25,522 bases of DNA from Saccoglossus kowalevskii. Lineage: Eukaryota; Hemichordata; Enteropneusta; Harrimaniidae. The stretch is taken from contig NW_003127383.1 in assembly GCF_000003605.2 (NCBI RefSeq), forward strand, positions 10,558 through 36,079, given 5' to 3'. Each line of letters starts with the position of its first letter. The stretch's first letter is position 1. Under the pieces are notes generated by a model. It was not told the DNA's origin. It searched no databases and saw only the letters and a program-made list of their open reading frames with translations. Positions 1-9,400 of this stretch are shown piece after piece. Both the position numbers and the translations under genes were made by a program.

Positions 1-612
1 TGGATATGTAATCGCTGCTGTACACTGTTGCAGTTATGTAGATGTAATCGCTGTTGTACACTGCTGAAGTTATGGATATGTAATCACTGCTGTATACTGC
101 TGCAGTTATGGATATGTAATCACTGCTGTACACTGCTGCAGTTATGGATATGTAATCGCTGGTGCACACTGCTGCAGTTATGGATATGTAATCGCTGCTG
201 TGCACTGCTGCAGTTATGGATATGTAATCGTTGCTGTACACTGCTGCAGTTATGGATATGTAATCGCTGATGTGCACTACTTCAGTTATGGATATGTAAT
301 CGCTGATGTACACAGCTGCAGTTATGGATATGTAATCGCTGCTGTACACTGTTGCAGTTATGGATATGTAATTGTTGCTGTACACTGCTACTGTTATGGA
401 TATGTACTCGCTGCTGTATACTGCTGCAGTTATGACTATGTAATCGCTGCTACACACTGCTGCAGTTATGGATATGTAATCGCTGATGTACACTGCTGCA
501 GTTATGGATATGTAATCGCTATTGTACACTGCTGAAGTTATGGATATGTAATCACTGCTGTATACTGCTGCAGTTATGGATATGTAATCACTGCTGCACA
601 CTGCTTCAGTTA
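1..612. repeat. 36-bp minisatellite, 17 units in perfect register
   Basis: Seventeen consecutive units of 36 bp start at 1, 37, 73 and so on to 577, with a decayed 18th unit from 613 to about 635. A typical unit reads tggatatgtaatcgctgctg followed by tacactgctgcagtta. Units differ only by substitutions and I see no indel. Because 36 is a multiple of 3, two forward frames stay open over several units, but point changes create stops (for example at 268-270 and 533-535), so this is most likely a non-coding minisatellite. The array runs off the left edge of the window. Confidence 0.95.
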
Positions 613-661
613 TGGGTATGTAATCGCTGCTGTACTGAGGATAATTTATAAGATATGTGGT

Positions 662-1110
662 TTAAATATGACGTGACCGGATTGTTATTATATTAGACAC
701 TGCTGCTGATATTAAAGCATTGCTATGGTAATAGCATCGGATAAATAATATAACTAACATATTATCTGTTCATATATGATCATGTGACCTAATTAATATA
801 CATAGCTGTAATGTAATGGTCATTGCTACAGACTGTGACATGCAACCCGTGCTATAGTGAAGGCGTTTATCAAGTGGTGTGAGTAACATTTCACATGACC
901 ATGTGACTTCATTAATATACATAGCTGTAATATATTTAGTGCTGCTGCAGATATAGGCATGCAAACAGTGATAAAATGATGGTAGTTGTCAAAAGATATG
1001 CCTAACCAATCACATGACCATATAAAGTCATATGACCTAAGCAATATGCATAAACTGTAATATCTAGTGATCATATATGGCTATGAATTGCTATACCATA
1101 ATCACTTAGA
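662..1110. repeat. Degenerate tandem repeat, period about 120 bp
   Basis: The motif catgtgacct followed by aattaatatacatagctgtaat recurs in diverged form at about 781, 900 and 1029, with a weaker copy near 668. Spacings are 113, 119 and 129 bp. Sequence between the motifs is also related (ctgcagata, catgcaa and gtgata-like blocks). It directly follows the 36-bp array and has no convincing coding frame. Confidence 0.75.
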
Positions 1111-1625
1111 ACCATTCTGATCACTACTTGTTGTTATAGTTTTAAATGTCATATTTACCTTATTATAAGCATGGGTGCTCAAATGTAAACGACAGAGGCA
1201 AGCCCATCGGCAAAATAAGGCATACTGCAATGATTTTTCATGCAATAGATGCAATTTCTGTATGTGTATTGGAGATGCGCATCTTATACAATAATTCAGT
1301 ATTCCTTATCGAATACATTCAGCATTTAGTAGTACTTTCAAGTGATTTTCGTTTTACGCTAACATGGAACATGCTCGTGTAGCAGATGACCTTAAAAGGT
1401 GAAAACAAATGCACGAGGAAAGTTTATAATATGTATTGCTTCGGTTTGTCTGCTTGATTTTCATTTGCGATACGAAAACTGCTCCAGCCCAATTTGTGTC
1501 GCGTGTCGCGACAATCAGTGGCTCACACGTCACGTCCCGAAGTAGGTCGCACCTTATCAATGAAGCTTGTAGAACACCATCTGAACCCACCAGATCACGT
1601 TTTCACATTGATTAACGATATGACA
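1111..1625. other. 5' flank of the GPX gene, no gene seen
   Basis: Short open frames on both strands here have no recognisable domain and no splice-site support. A TGACGTG core lies on the - strand at 1526-1532 (cacgtca on +), a sequence bZIP factors such as XBP1/ATF6/CREB can bind. A single copy of so short a motif is weak evidence. Confidence 0.5.
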
Positions 1626-1634
1626 ACAATTGCG

Positions 1635-1642
1635 CATAAAAG
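1635..1642 (+). promoter_or_regulatory. Candidate TATA-like box of the GPX gene
   Basis: The sequence cataaaag lies about 55 bp upstream of the ATG at 1695. A start site about 30 bp downstream would leave a 5' UTR of roughly 30 nt. There is no transcript evidence in the window, so this is only a positional match. Confidence 0.3.
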
Positions 1643-1694
1643 CTTACTCGTCAACATACTAACTAATAGACACATTCGCTCTAGACGGTTGACT

Positions 1695-1905
1695 ATGGCG
1701 TTTAGGTTCGGGGCATTCGTGCTCCTGACGCTGGGCATCGTCGCATACGGCCAAGAGATACGCAAGAAGAAATACTGTGAAGTAGCAGACCCATTGGCAT
1801 CGTTTCATGCGTACTCTGCGGTGAGTCTCCATAGTGGAGAACTGGTTACATTTGACCAGTACAAAGGGTGGACAATCTTGGTAGTTCCTACCGCAACTTA
1901 CTGAG
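1695..1905 (+). CDS. GPX: GPX exon 1 (signal peptide to Sec codon)
   Basis: Encodes residues 1-70 plus one base of Gly71. It ends TAC TGA G followed by GCAAGT, a GC donor in perfect AG|GCAAGT context. Reading TGA as a stop would cut the protein at 69 residues, just before the active centre, which argues for recoding. Confidence 0.92.
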
Positions 1906-2914
1906 GCAAGTCATTGTCTGCATATGATGTGTTTCCGCGCTCTTTCATTTCAAATCATATCATATGAAAATAATACGATGCTCTTATTCCAACAGGTTTA
2001 AACCACCAGTTTCTTGAATTGAATGATCTTGTAACTGAATTTAAGCAATATAACTTCACCATTCTTGGTTTTCCTGTTAACCAGTTCAGTGAGTATATGA
2101 TCTATACATGTCATCGTAATGACATGCATGATGAATATAACGCAAAAATATAAAATAAAATAATAAAAGCAATTTCATTAAAACCTGGCTGTATTAGACT
2201 GGCGAACCATATGTATAAATCATGAAATTAGATAGCATTTAACTTGAATGTTCTTGGCTGCTACAACTTCCACTGCCCAACCACTGGCATATTGAAGTTT
2301 GTCTGCTTTAAATGGTAGTATGTATGTATGTATGTTTTTTTACGAATGCAGATCTACAAGAACCAGCAGAAAACGACGAGATCCTAGCTTGTCTACGAGA
2401 AGTCAGACCAGGTAACGGTTTTGTACCCAACTTCGAAATCTTTGAGAAGGGCGATGCAAATGGAGTTCAGCAAACTGACATATGGTCATATTTGAAGGTA
2501 ACCATGTGTATTTTAAATATGTTGATACATCGTTGATCACAGAAAGATTCTTTCTAACGGCACATAATTGCGAATTGTTTTTCTCAACATTGTCTGTAAA
2601 ATGTTTTTGAGACAGTTACATTACAATAGTTGCAATTTGTTGCTGAGATATTGACCATTTATTTTATATTCTTCAACTTCCACTGTTTCCAGGACAACTG
2701 TGCGTCTGCTGACGAATCCCTAGGGGTCAGTACAAGCTTATTCTGGGACCCGTTTCACAATGATGACATTCGGTGGACATTCAGTGAGCGCATCATCCTT
2801 GATGTCGATGGTTTTGGGTATATACGTTACAATGATCCTACCGACCCCTACGCTCCAGGCGGTTTGCGTGATGACATCGAGCAATATCTGAGGGATGGTT
2901 ATATTGATTTGTAA
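1695..2914 (+). CDS. GPX: Secreted selenocysteine glutathione peroxidase (4 exons)
   Basis: The enzyme reduces hydrogen peroxide and organic hydroperoxides using glutathione or another thiol; the signal peptide places it outside the cell. Joining 1695-1905, 1996-2088, 2352-2497 and 2693-2914 gives 223 residues, close to the ~226 usual for GPX3. The N-terminus (MAFRFGAFVLLTLGIVAYGQ) is a hydrophobic signal peptide. The Sec loop reads TATY-U-GLN, with U70 encoded by TGA at 1902-1904. Further family motifs are GFPVNQF (Gln100), LQEPAENDEIL, VRPGNGFVPNF, FEKGDANG and LFWDPF...DIRW (Trp178). The PGNG segment is the oligomerisation loop of GPX1/2/3, absent from GPX4/7/8. The usual catalytic Asn after Trp (WNF) is Thr here (RWTF, Thr179). 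Intron 1 uses a GC donor. A SECIS-like hairpin follows in the 3' UTR. The start was chosen because it opens the signal peptide. GPX3-like is the best subfamily guess; GPX5/6 are close relatives. Confidence 0.95.
1996..2088 (+). CDS. GPX: GPX exon 2 (GFPVNQF motif)
   Basis: Follows the acceptor ttattccaacag and restores U-G-L-N in frame. It contains FLELNDL and ILGFPVNQF with catalytic Gln100, and ends at the donor GTGAGT with one base left over. The intron before it is only 90 nt. Confidence 0.92.
2352..2497 (+). CDS. GPX: GPX exon 3 (LQEP, PGNGFVPNF, FEKGDANG)
   Basis: Follows the acceptor acgaatgcag, completes Asn102 and runs to SYLK before the donor GTAACC. It carries the PGNG loop and the FEKGDANG motif typical of secreted and cytosolic tetrameric GPX. 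Confidence 0.92.
2693..2914 (+). CDS. GPX: GPX exon 4 (Trp motif, stop)
   Basis: Follows a pyrimidine-rich acceptor (ccactgtttccag). It encodes residues 151-223, including SLFWDPF and DIRWTF, and ends in TAA. Trp178 is conserved. The next residue, Asn in the usual tetrad, is Thr (codon aca). Confidence 0.93.
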   Translation, partial: DNCASADESLGVSTSLFWDPFHNDDIRWTFSERIILDVDGFGYIRYNDPTDPYAPGGLRDDIEQYLRDGYIDL

Positions 2915-2998
2915 AACACTAAACTGGGTTTATTATATACAAAGTAGGATTTAATTTAGAAATAGGAAAACGTTATTTTTGGAGTCGTTTGTTTGCTA

Positions 2999-3067
2999 GC
3001 ATGGCGTCAATTTCCATGACGAGAGAACAGTAAACCTATTAGGCGTGTTTGTCTCCGACGTCATCGC
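2999..3067 (+). promoter_or_regulatory. Candidate SECIS element in the GPX 3' UTR
   Basis: By hand folding, helix I pairs GCATGGCG (2999-3006) with CGTCATCGC (3059-3067) with one bulged C. An ATGA core sits at 3016-3019 opposite GA at 3057-3058, forming the tandem G·A quartet. Helix II runs from 3021 to about 3030 against about 3044-3055 with a mismatch and small bulges. AAA (3032-3034) stands at the 5' side of the apical loop, 12 nt above the quartet. This is the eukaryotic SECIS layout and position (85 nt after the stop). Helix II is imperfect, so a covariance-model test is needed. Confidence 0.65.
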
Positions 3068-3138
3068 AAAGTTGGGAAATGTTTCATTCAATTCCATTTG
3101 CTAACAGAGTGATGTAATTGTTGCCATGTGTTCATCGC

Positions 3139-3144
3139 AATAAA
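3139..3144 (+). terminator. Polyadenylation signal AATAAA of GPX
   Basis: A canonical AATAAA hexamer lies 225 nt after the GPX stop and downstream of the SECIS-like hairpin, so the hairpin would be within the 3' UTR. Cleavage is expected about 10-30 nt further on. Confidence 0.75.
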
Positions 3145-4855
3145 CTACCATTTTGAAATCAACGATAGTTATTTTCCCTATGTGTTATTATGCTTCTATT
3201 CGATTGTTGTATATGTTCTTTAAGCGTCCAATCCTAACGAAATATCCATACGAAAACCAGGTTTTTCAAAAGTTTTAAAAACGTCAGTGTAATTATGAAG
3301 GTAAAATAGACATGATATTACCATTAATGATTATTGTTACCATACATATATACCTGTTATATACTGTTCCAAAATAGATCAAAGAAACAGTTACGTTAAT
3401 TGTTATAGGAAACAGTTGTGAAATGTTCTGAATCTATCAAAACATTTTTTAACTATGGTTCGACATCATTGGGATGCAGAGTTTTATAATATTGCATCTT
3501 GTTATGGGATGATGATGCGTTATTTGATCTGAATCATTGTATCAGTGAGTGTTTCACCAAAACACAATGAAAAGCAAATGTTAATTGGAAAATCTGAAAA
3601 TTAAGAAGTCATAAATACTTTACCAGTATATTTTTCGAAACCTTACATATGAACAAATTAAACACGTTCTGTGTTATATAAAATAAAGCCTTTAAGTCGT
3701 CGACTTAAATCATTCTCTATCACATTAACATTAGAGTTCTTGCAACACATATTTGGTAGACAATGTGGTTTATTGACATAAGGCCTCACAATATACATAT
3801 ATTCACAGTGTTGAGTATGTCGAAATAAATTTTAAAAAATAACTAATGACAACGTATCATTACTTTTTCTCTAAAACAACTTTTTACAAAATATTTCAAT
3901 ATCAAAATCCCACCAACTAATATCAATGTCAACTTTAATTTACAGACAAAGTGAAACACGCACTGACAATTATGTAAATATTTCGGGGTGATGATGGTCG
4001 TTTGGTGCGTGGCAAGTACATTATGTATCAATGTTCGCTACACACATACTAAGCAAGTTACGGAGAAGCTCGAGTGAGGGCGGGTGTCGGCAACTATTAT
4101 TAGCAAAACTGTCACATGTATCAGCATAGAACATTTGGCGTACATCAACGTTTTCTTGATGACTGTGGATATAGTCAATTACACCGAAGCATATTATATA
4201 TTATTATTAGTAGTAGTATTTTGACAGTAGCGATATATTGTAGAATGACTTGACACTGCAGTACATGTGATTGAGTATACGTAAAATATCCTTTAATTGG
4301 GGTTCGCCGCTTTCAGTAAGGACATATTCCACTGTAGTTCGAGCGTGAGTTCTTACCAAGTCCATTTTTCCTTTGTTCTGCTGTTTGTTGAAACAGAAAA
4401 CATACGTGTTACTCTACATTGTGTGTGTGAATACGATAGTCTGCTCAATAACACTGCCCATGCGCGGCTCAGTGCCAATGTCAATTGGTGGCATTGTTCA
4501 TATTCTATCTTGAAGTATAGGATTAGCGGCGTAATATATATTGAGGGACATATACCACAAAAAAAATCGATATTTGTTCGTGTTTGGGTGAAACATTCTG
4601 TCAAAACTTGAAGAAACATACGTTTGAATTCAATTTATGAAATACAAAATATATACTTAGTGGCTGTAAATTACTTGATAGTAAATAAGTGATATGAGCA
4701 GACTATTGTTATCATGGAGCGCTAATATACAAACATGTAGTGTTATAGAAAAAGAAGTATAGACAATATCGATATGCTGGTCATTCATGCTATAGTGTAT
4801 TTGTACAGAAAATAAGATTCGAAATTAGCTACACCAAAGAAAGATATCAAGAGTT

Positions 4856-4917
4856 GGGAATTACAATACAATATGACAACTTTATCGGGAATTACAATAC
4901 AATATGACAGTTTTATC
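4856..4917. repeat. Tandem duplication of a 31-bp unit
   Basis: The unit starting gggaattacaatacaatatg occurs twice in a row at 4856 and 4887, differing at two positions (acaact versus acagtt). This is a recent local duplication with no coding role visible. Confidence 0.9.
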
Positions 4918-5582
4918 GGGGCATTAGGCGAAATAACGAATACTTCACAGTCTTGAAAGGCTAGGCCTCTTTTAGTGGCCTCTTTGAAAATATTGTGTGG
5001 TAATTCCCAAAAAAGTGTGCGTCGTACTTCATAATTTTCTACTGTTCTATCGTGTGACCGATTTCAACCAAATGGCTACTATTCGACCCCACATCACATT
5101 TCACGCGGCATTAGCCTTGTGTAAAGTCACTTTTCAATTGAGTGCAAAACAATATTTCGGTAAGATTTGGTCATCATAGTATATAGACACAAAAGGTGCA
5201 AAATCGTAGCTATTGTCGCTTAAAGTACTAAATAAATATTATACATAAACAGAAAACTGGATAGTTTCACTATAAAGTTGGGATTATTCCTAAAAATCAA
5301 AATCAGGGTTCACAAGTTTATTTGGACTTGGAAAACGCCAGCAAAGATGATATTAATTTTCTCTGTGTTACATCATCAATCAAACGCATTTAGTTTGTTT
5401 TACATGGAAATTGTCAAACAATTGGTCAAATAATTTTATTCGACGCAATATGTTTTACTTAAGCATTGATACATTGGTCAATTAACGTTTTTGTATCGCA
5501 TACTATTTAATATACCAACATATTTTTCATACTGTAAGCATGTTTATTTCGGCAGTTAGTTGCAATATACGTTTTCAGATCA

Positions 5583-5595
5583 CGCCCTCTAGTGG
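5583..5595 (-). promoter_or_regulatory. CTCF-like motif between the convergent genes
   Basis: On the - strand the sequence reads CCACTAGAGGGCG, which matches the bilaterian CTCF core CCASYAGRKGGCR at all 13 positions. It lies in the spacer between two convergent transcription units. Binding is inferred; this motif is also spread by some repeats. Confidence 0.4.
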
Positions 5596-6249
5596 CAAAT
5601 TGTAACTATATATTTGTTTATCATTGTAAACGCTTACATGAGCAGATGGGACTTGTCGCTAGATTTGATTTAGCATGTTCATTTGGCTTGGTAGTATTTT
5701 ACCCCTCACTGACATATTCAAACCTGGCAATGAGTCCACTTCTTGGGTTAAATCATGCAATACTACTTGATATCAAAAACCAGTTTAAGTTGAATATTTT
5801 AGCGATTTCGAATTGTGATGCATACGATAACAAGATGGTGAGATAAAATAGTACATCGCACTGATGCAATAACTGTAAATTATCACAACCTAACTAAACT
5901 AAAGAATGCTAACGACTATGTTTCATTCTGTTCAAACTAATCAATCATTAGTATATGTTTCATATTATTGCAGAAAGCTTTTCGACGACATTGCCACGGG
6001 GAAGAATATAGAATGGATTCGTAAGACAATGACTATATAAATCAACACACATATAGCGTTCCATGAACACACTAGAGTAACCCATGTATTGTTACACTTA
6101 TGGAAAGTACTACGATTGATTATTTATATATTTAGTATATCATCCCGGAAGGGCTACTATAAAAACTATTTGTGTATCAAATATAAAAATGTATATATTA
6201 TGCATTTTTGCTATGTTATCACTGAATATACAACTTATAACTGTTATAG

Positions 6250-6483
6250 TCATTGGAAAGCAACGATAACAGTAAAATACCCAAACGAAAGTAAAGTTAA
6301 GGTACAATAATAACCATATTGCAAAGCTGAGCTGCAAGACTTTGCTGGCATCGCACTACCCATAGGCTGCCCGCTGGCCGTCGACACTTTCAACACAGAG
6401 AGCAGTATATCGGTGATGATGCAGGGCGCCCTCGTATTTATTAAATCACTCAGCCTGATCAGGGTTTCTCGACAGACAGCATC
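6250..6483 (-). CDS. Gfrl: Receptor exon 15 (C-terminus with GPI signal, stop)
   Basis: Follows the acceptor tgtttttatacag in phase 0. It encodes DAVCRETLIRLSDLI, two more cysteines, then small residues (PAKSCSSA, the likely omega-site area) and a hydrophobic tail (YYCTLTLLSFGYFTVIVAFQ) directly before TGA at 6252-6250. The hydrophobic tail with no cytoplasmic residues is the GPI-attachment pattern of GFRalpha and GAS1 proteins. Confidence 0.85.
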   Translation of the reverse strand, partial: DAVCRETLIRLSDLINTRAPCIITDILLSVLKVSTASGQPMGSAMPAKSCSSALQYGYYCTLTLLSFGYFTVIVAFQ

Positions 6484-9400
6484 CTGTATAAAAACATCAT
6501 TACGTTGTTTATATATGCCATATTTAATTGCAACATAATAATGTACACACGTGTATTCCATATACTCTAGCATGGAACCGGACAATCTTCAAAATCAGTA
6601 TTTGTTCGAATTGAGTCGTGACGTAACGGGGGACCTCTGATTCTGATGTTGTAAATAAAATGTATATTGACGGGTAAGTTTCATCGCACAATCCGTAAAA
6701 TAGCGGTCAAAACTTATTCATGTCACAGTGAAAGTCGTCGTCATATACGGAGTAGTATTCAGATATCGACTGAATATATTGACATCGGTAAATGACGGAC
6801 ATTTCTTTATATTGATACCTCAGAATAATTGCATTAATGTAACTAATATCATTTAGATCGCATGTCTAAATAAACAAAAAATGTAGTTGTTTTTTGTCCT
6901 CGAAGACCTGAATGCGATGGAAAGCTTCGAATAGCGTAATCGTATACCATCGACAATCTGTATTTAGTGCTTTGAGAGAGAAGGGAAATAAAAAGGTAAT
7001 ATTAATAGAGAAGTGTGCTTACAGTTTCATTTGAAGCCGTCTCTCCATTAACCGACAACATCAATACACCCGGTTCGTGACCATTTAACTTCAGTTTGCA
7101 AGACTTATTCTACAAATAAATTGTTAATTGTAGATTTCTAGTAAAAATAGGATCAGCTATTGGTGTATTATATATTCATGAAAATAATATGTTCGTCTAA
7201 TTGGATAGTATTTTCGAATAAATATACCCCTACAAATACACCATGGTAATATATACCAGTTAGTAGACTTGTGATAAACTAATCGAAGTACCTCTCATTC
7301 ACTGAGCATCAATCATTCCCATCACATCACATACAAAATATACACATGTGTCTATTATGAGAAACTTGGATTTGTCTAACTAAAGCAGTGTACGTCCTTG
7401 GTTGATCGGAATGTTTTACAACGAACAAACGTTAACTACCGTATAAAATTCAATCAAATTCAAAGATTTATATTCGTATACAATGTGCGCCTTCGGCTCG
7501 CCGTCCGTTGGGCGCTGGACAATATCCCCAGAGCCTTCAAAAAACACTCAGACACGACTCAGCTAATTTAACCTACAGTTATGATACATCTCATCAGCTA
7601 CTGAGTGAGTGAGTGAGTGAGTAGGTGATTTATATTGACGTAGTATAATTGGTGGCAGGTCACAATACATGAACTCAAGTCAGTACTTACCCTCGTGCCG
7701 TTCACGTGAATTGTGTCGATAAGAAACTGAAGTTTTTGTTGCACTGTGCTTCCCAAGAACGTTTCGTGAACGTAGTCGCTCATCATTTTTTCTTCCTGTA
7801 GACTGTAACCAATATTTATACATGGGACTCCTACTAGAAAAAGAAAACATGAAGTTATATTTAAATAACAGATAAAGCGTCCATGGATGGCGAAGTCGTA
7901 GGCCAGATCGAATAATGTTCATAACGTTCACCCACACTTGCACCAAGCGACTTTAATTGTTTTTAGGGAATAAGGAAACACAAAATGGCGGATTGAATGA
8001 CGTGCTCGGACAAATAACTAACTCACCGTTATGTGTAAGACAAAGCCCAAAATTCGAGTGTTCAGTGATAGAGCATATGACTGTTCCCTCGAAACAGACA
8101 CAATTACCATGCAGTGGATCCCTGAAAACCTCGTTATGCGCTGAGAATAACAAACGGGAGACAGTTTTTGTTTACAATATTTGTGTATAGTCGTTGTGTT
8201 GACGATTGATTTGTTAACAATACAAAACGGCGCACACTAATAATAAATATGCATATAAAGTAGTACAGTGAGGACACGATCATATCATCCCAGACATGTA
8301 AGTACATAGATACATTTAGTTCATTAATGGATTGACGTATTAAATTGTATATGTGTGAGTAGTGTTTATTGTATAGGAAATATGGTCCACGTAATCAGCT
8401 AACAGCAAATATGCGCCATTTTGTCAGTTTAACGGGGAAAATGTGCAACATAATCAACTAAGCGAGAAATATATGCTTTATTGTAAGCTAAACAGGAAAT
8501 ATGGGTCATATTATCAGTTTGCAATGAAATGTGTGTCATATTGTTAATTTAGCAGGACATTTGTGCCATACTACAGGTTTAGCAGCAAACTATTTCATTA
8601 TATATACAGTACATATTTTGGTATTAAATGTGCATCTTTTATAGTGACAAATTCTTATCAGTTTTATATCAGTTTATGTGGAAAGTAGTTGTGTATTCAC
8701 AGTATTTATTTACTAATGGGAATCCACTAATAGGGTGAAACGATGTAGTCTGGTGATACTGTTGATTTCCCTAAAGCTTTCAAATAAATTTATTTGACTG
8801 GATATTATCTTGCTGAAATATCTGGTAGTCTGGTAATTTACACGACATAATATATTAAAACCAATTTAGTAGCGATGAAAAAACTGAATATTATAACTTA
8901 CAAACGTCTTTTAATATACTAAAATTGAAAAACAAACACTTTTTTGTAAATTCATTCCTCATTTCTGGTAGGATATAAACTCAACTGTATGAATGTAAGC
9001 TTTCTTTCTGAAATCATATCGGAAACGTAAGCCACTATCTTCACGTATACAAAAATAGTTGGCCACATACCATACGATTTGCCATTATATATACAATATG
9101 CTGAGACATTTACGCAGATGAGTTGGTCACAATTTACCAAGCTGCCGTATCGCGAACAGCGGCATACTGTCGAACATCCGGTAACTTTGAGTGGAATCTA
9201 AAAAAATAATGAGCATAGTTTTTCACAATATGTAAGCTTTGCTGAATCTGATTTGAAATGTAAATTACAAAATGTCACAGTATACTGATCTGAAGTGAGA
9301 TACGTACCCGGACATCATTGTCTGGGGGAACAGAAATGACGGCTTCACCATTGAATAACGATACCTGACAGTCAGCAACTGAAATCAGATATACTTTATC

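Larger units (their letters stand above)
3166..6249. other. Intergenic region between two convergent genes
   Basis: This AT-rich region separates the 3' ends of the GPX gene (+) and the receptor gene (-). I see no supported exon. The open frames (for example 4297-4611 + and 5592-5846 +) lack recognisable domains. It holds a 31-bp direct duplication (4856-4917) and a CTCF-like motif (5583-5595). The receptor 3' UTR lies in its right end; no canonical AATAAA is visible just after that stop, only ATATAAATAAT-like sequence near 6120-6132 on the - strand. Confidence 0.6.

Noticed and set aside
28..535. Open frames through the 36-bp array encoding 12-residue repeats (YGYVIAAVHCCS-like)
   Set aside because: The frames exist because the unit is a multiple of 3 and lacks stops in two frames. 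Single substitutions end them at 270 and 535, and there is no start context, signal or splice support.
1..1110. CRISPR array
   Set aside because: The repeats are contiguous tandem units without unique spacers, in a eukaryotic context.
1902..1904. TGA as a true stop giving a short secreted peptide
   Set aside because: GPX motifs continue in frame across three further exons, and the TGA falls exactly at the Sec position.
6089..6337. Overlapping frames at the receptor 3' end
   Set aside because: They overlap the terminal exon and 3' UTR in other frames and have no features of their own.
8952..9140. Separate minus-strand ORF as an independent gene
   Set aside because: It is the in-frame end of receptor exon 11 running on into the intron. 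The phase-1 donor at 9070 explains it.
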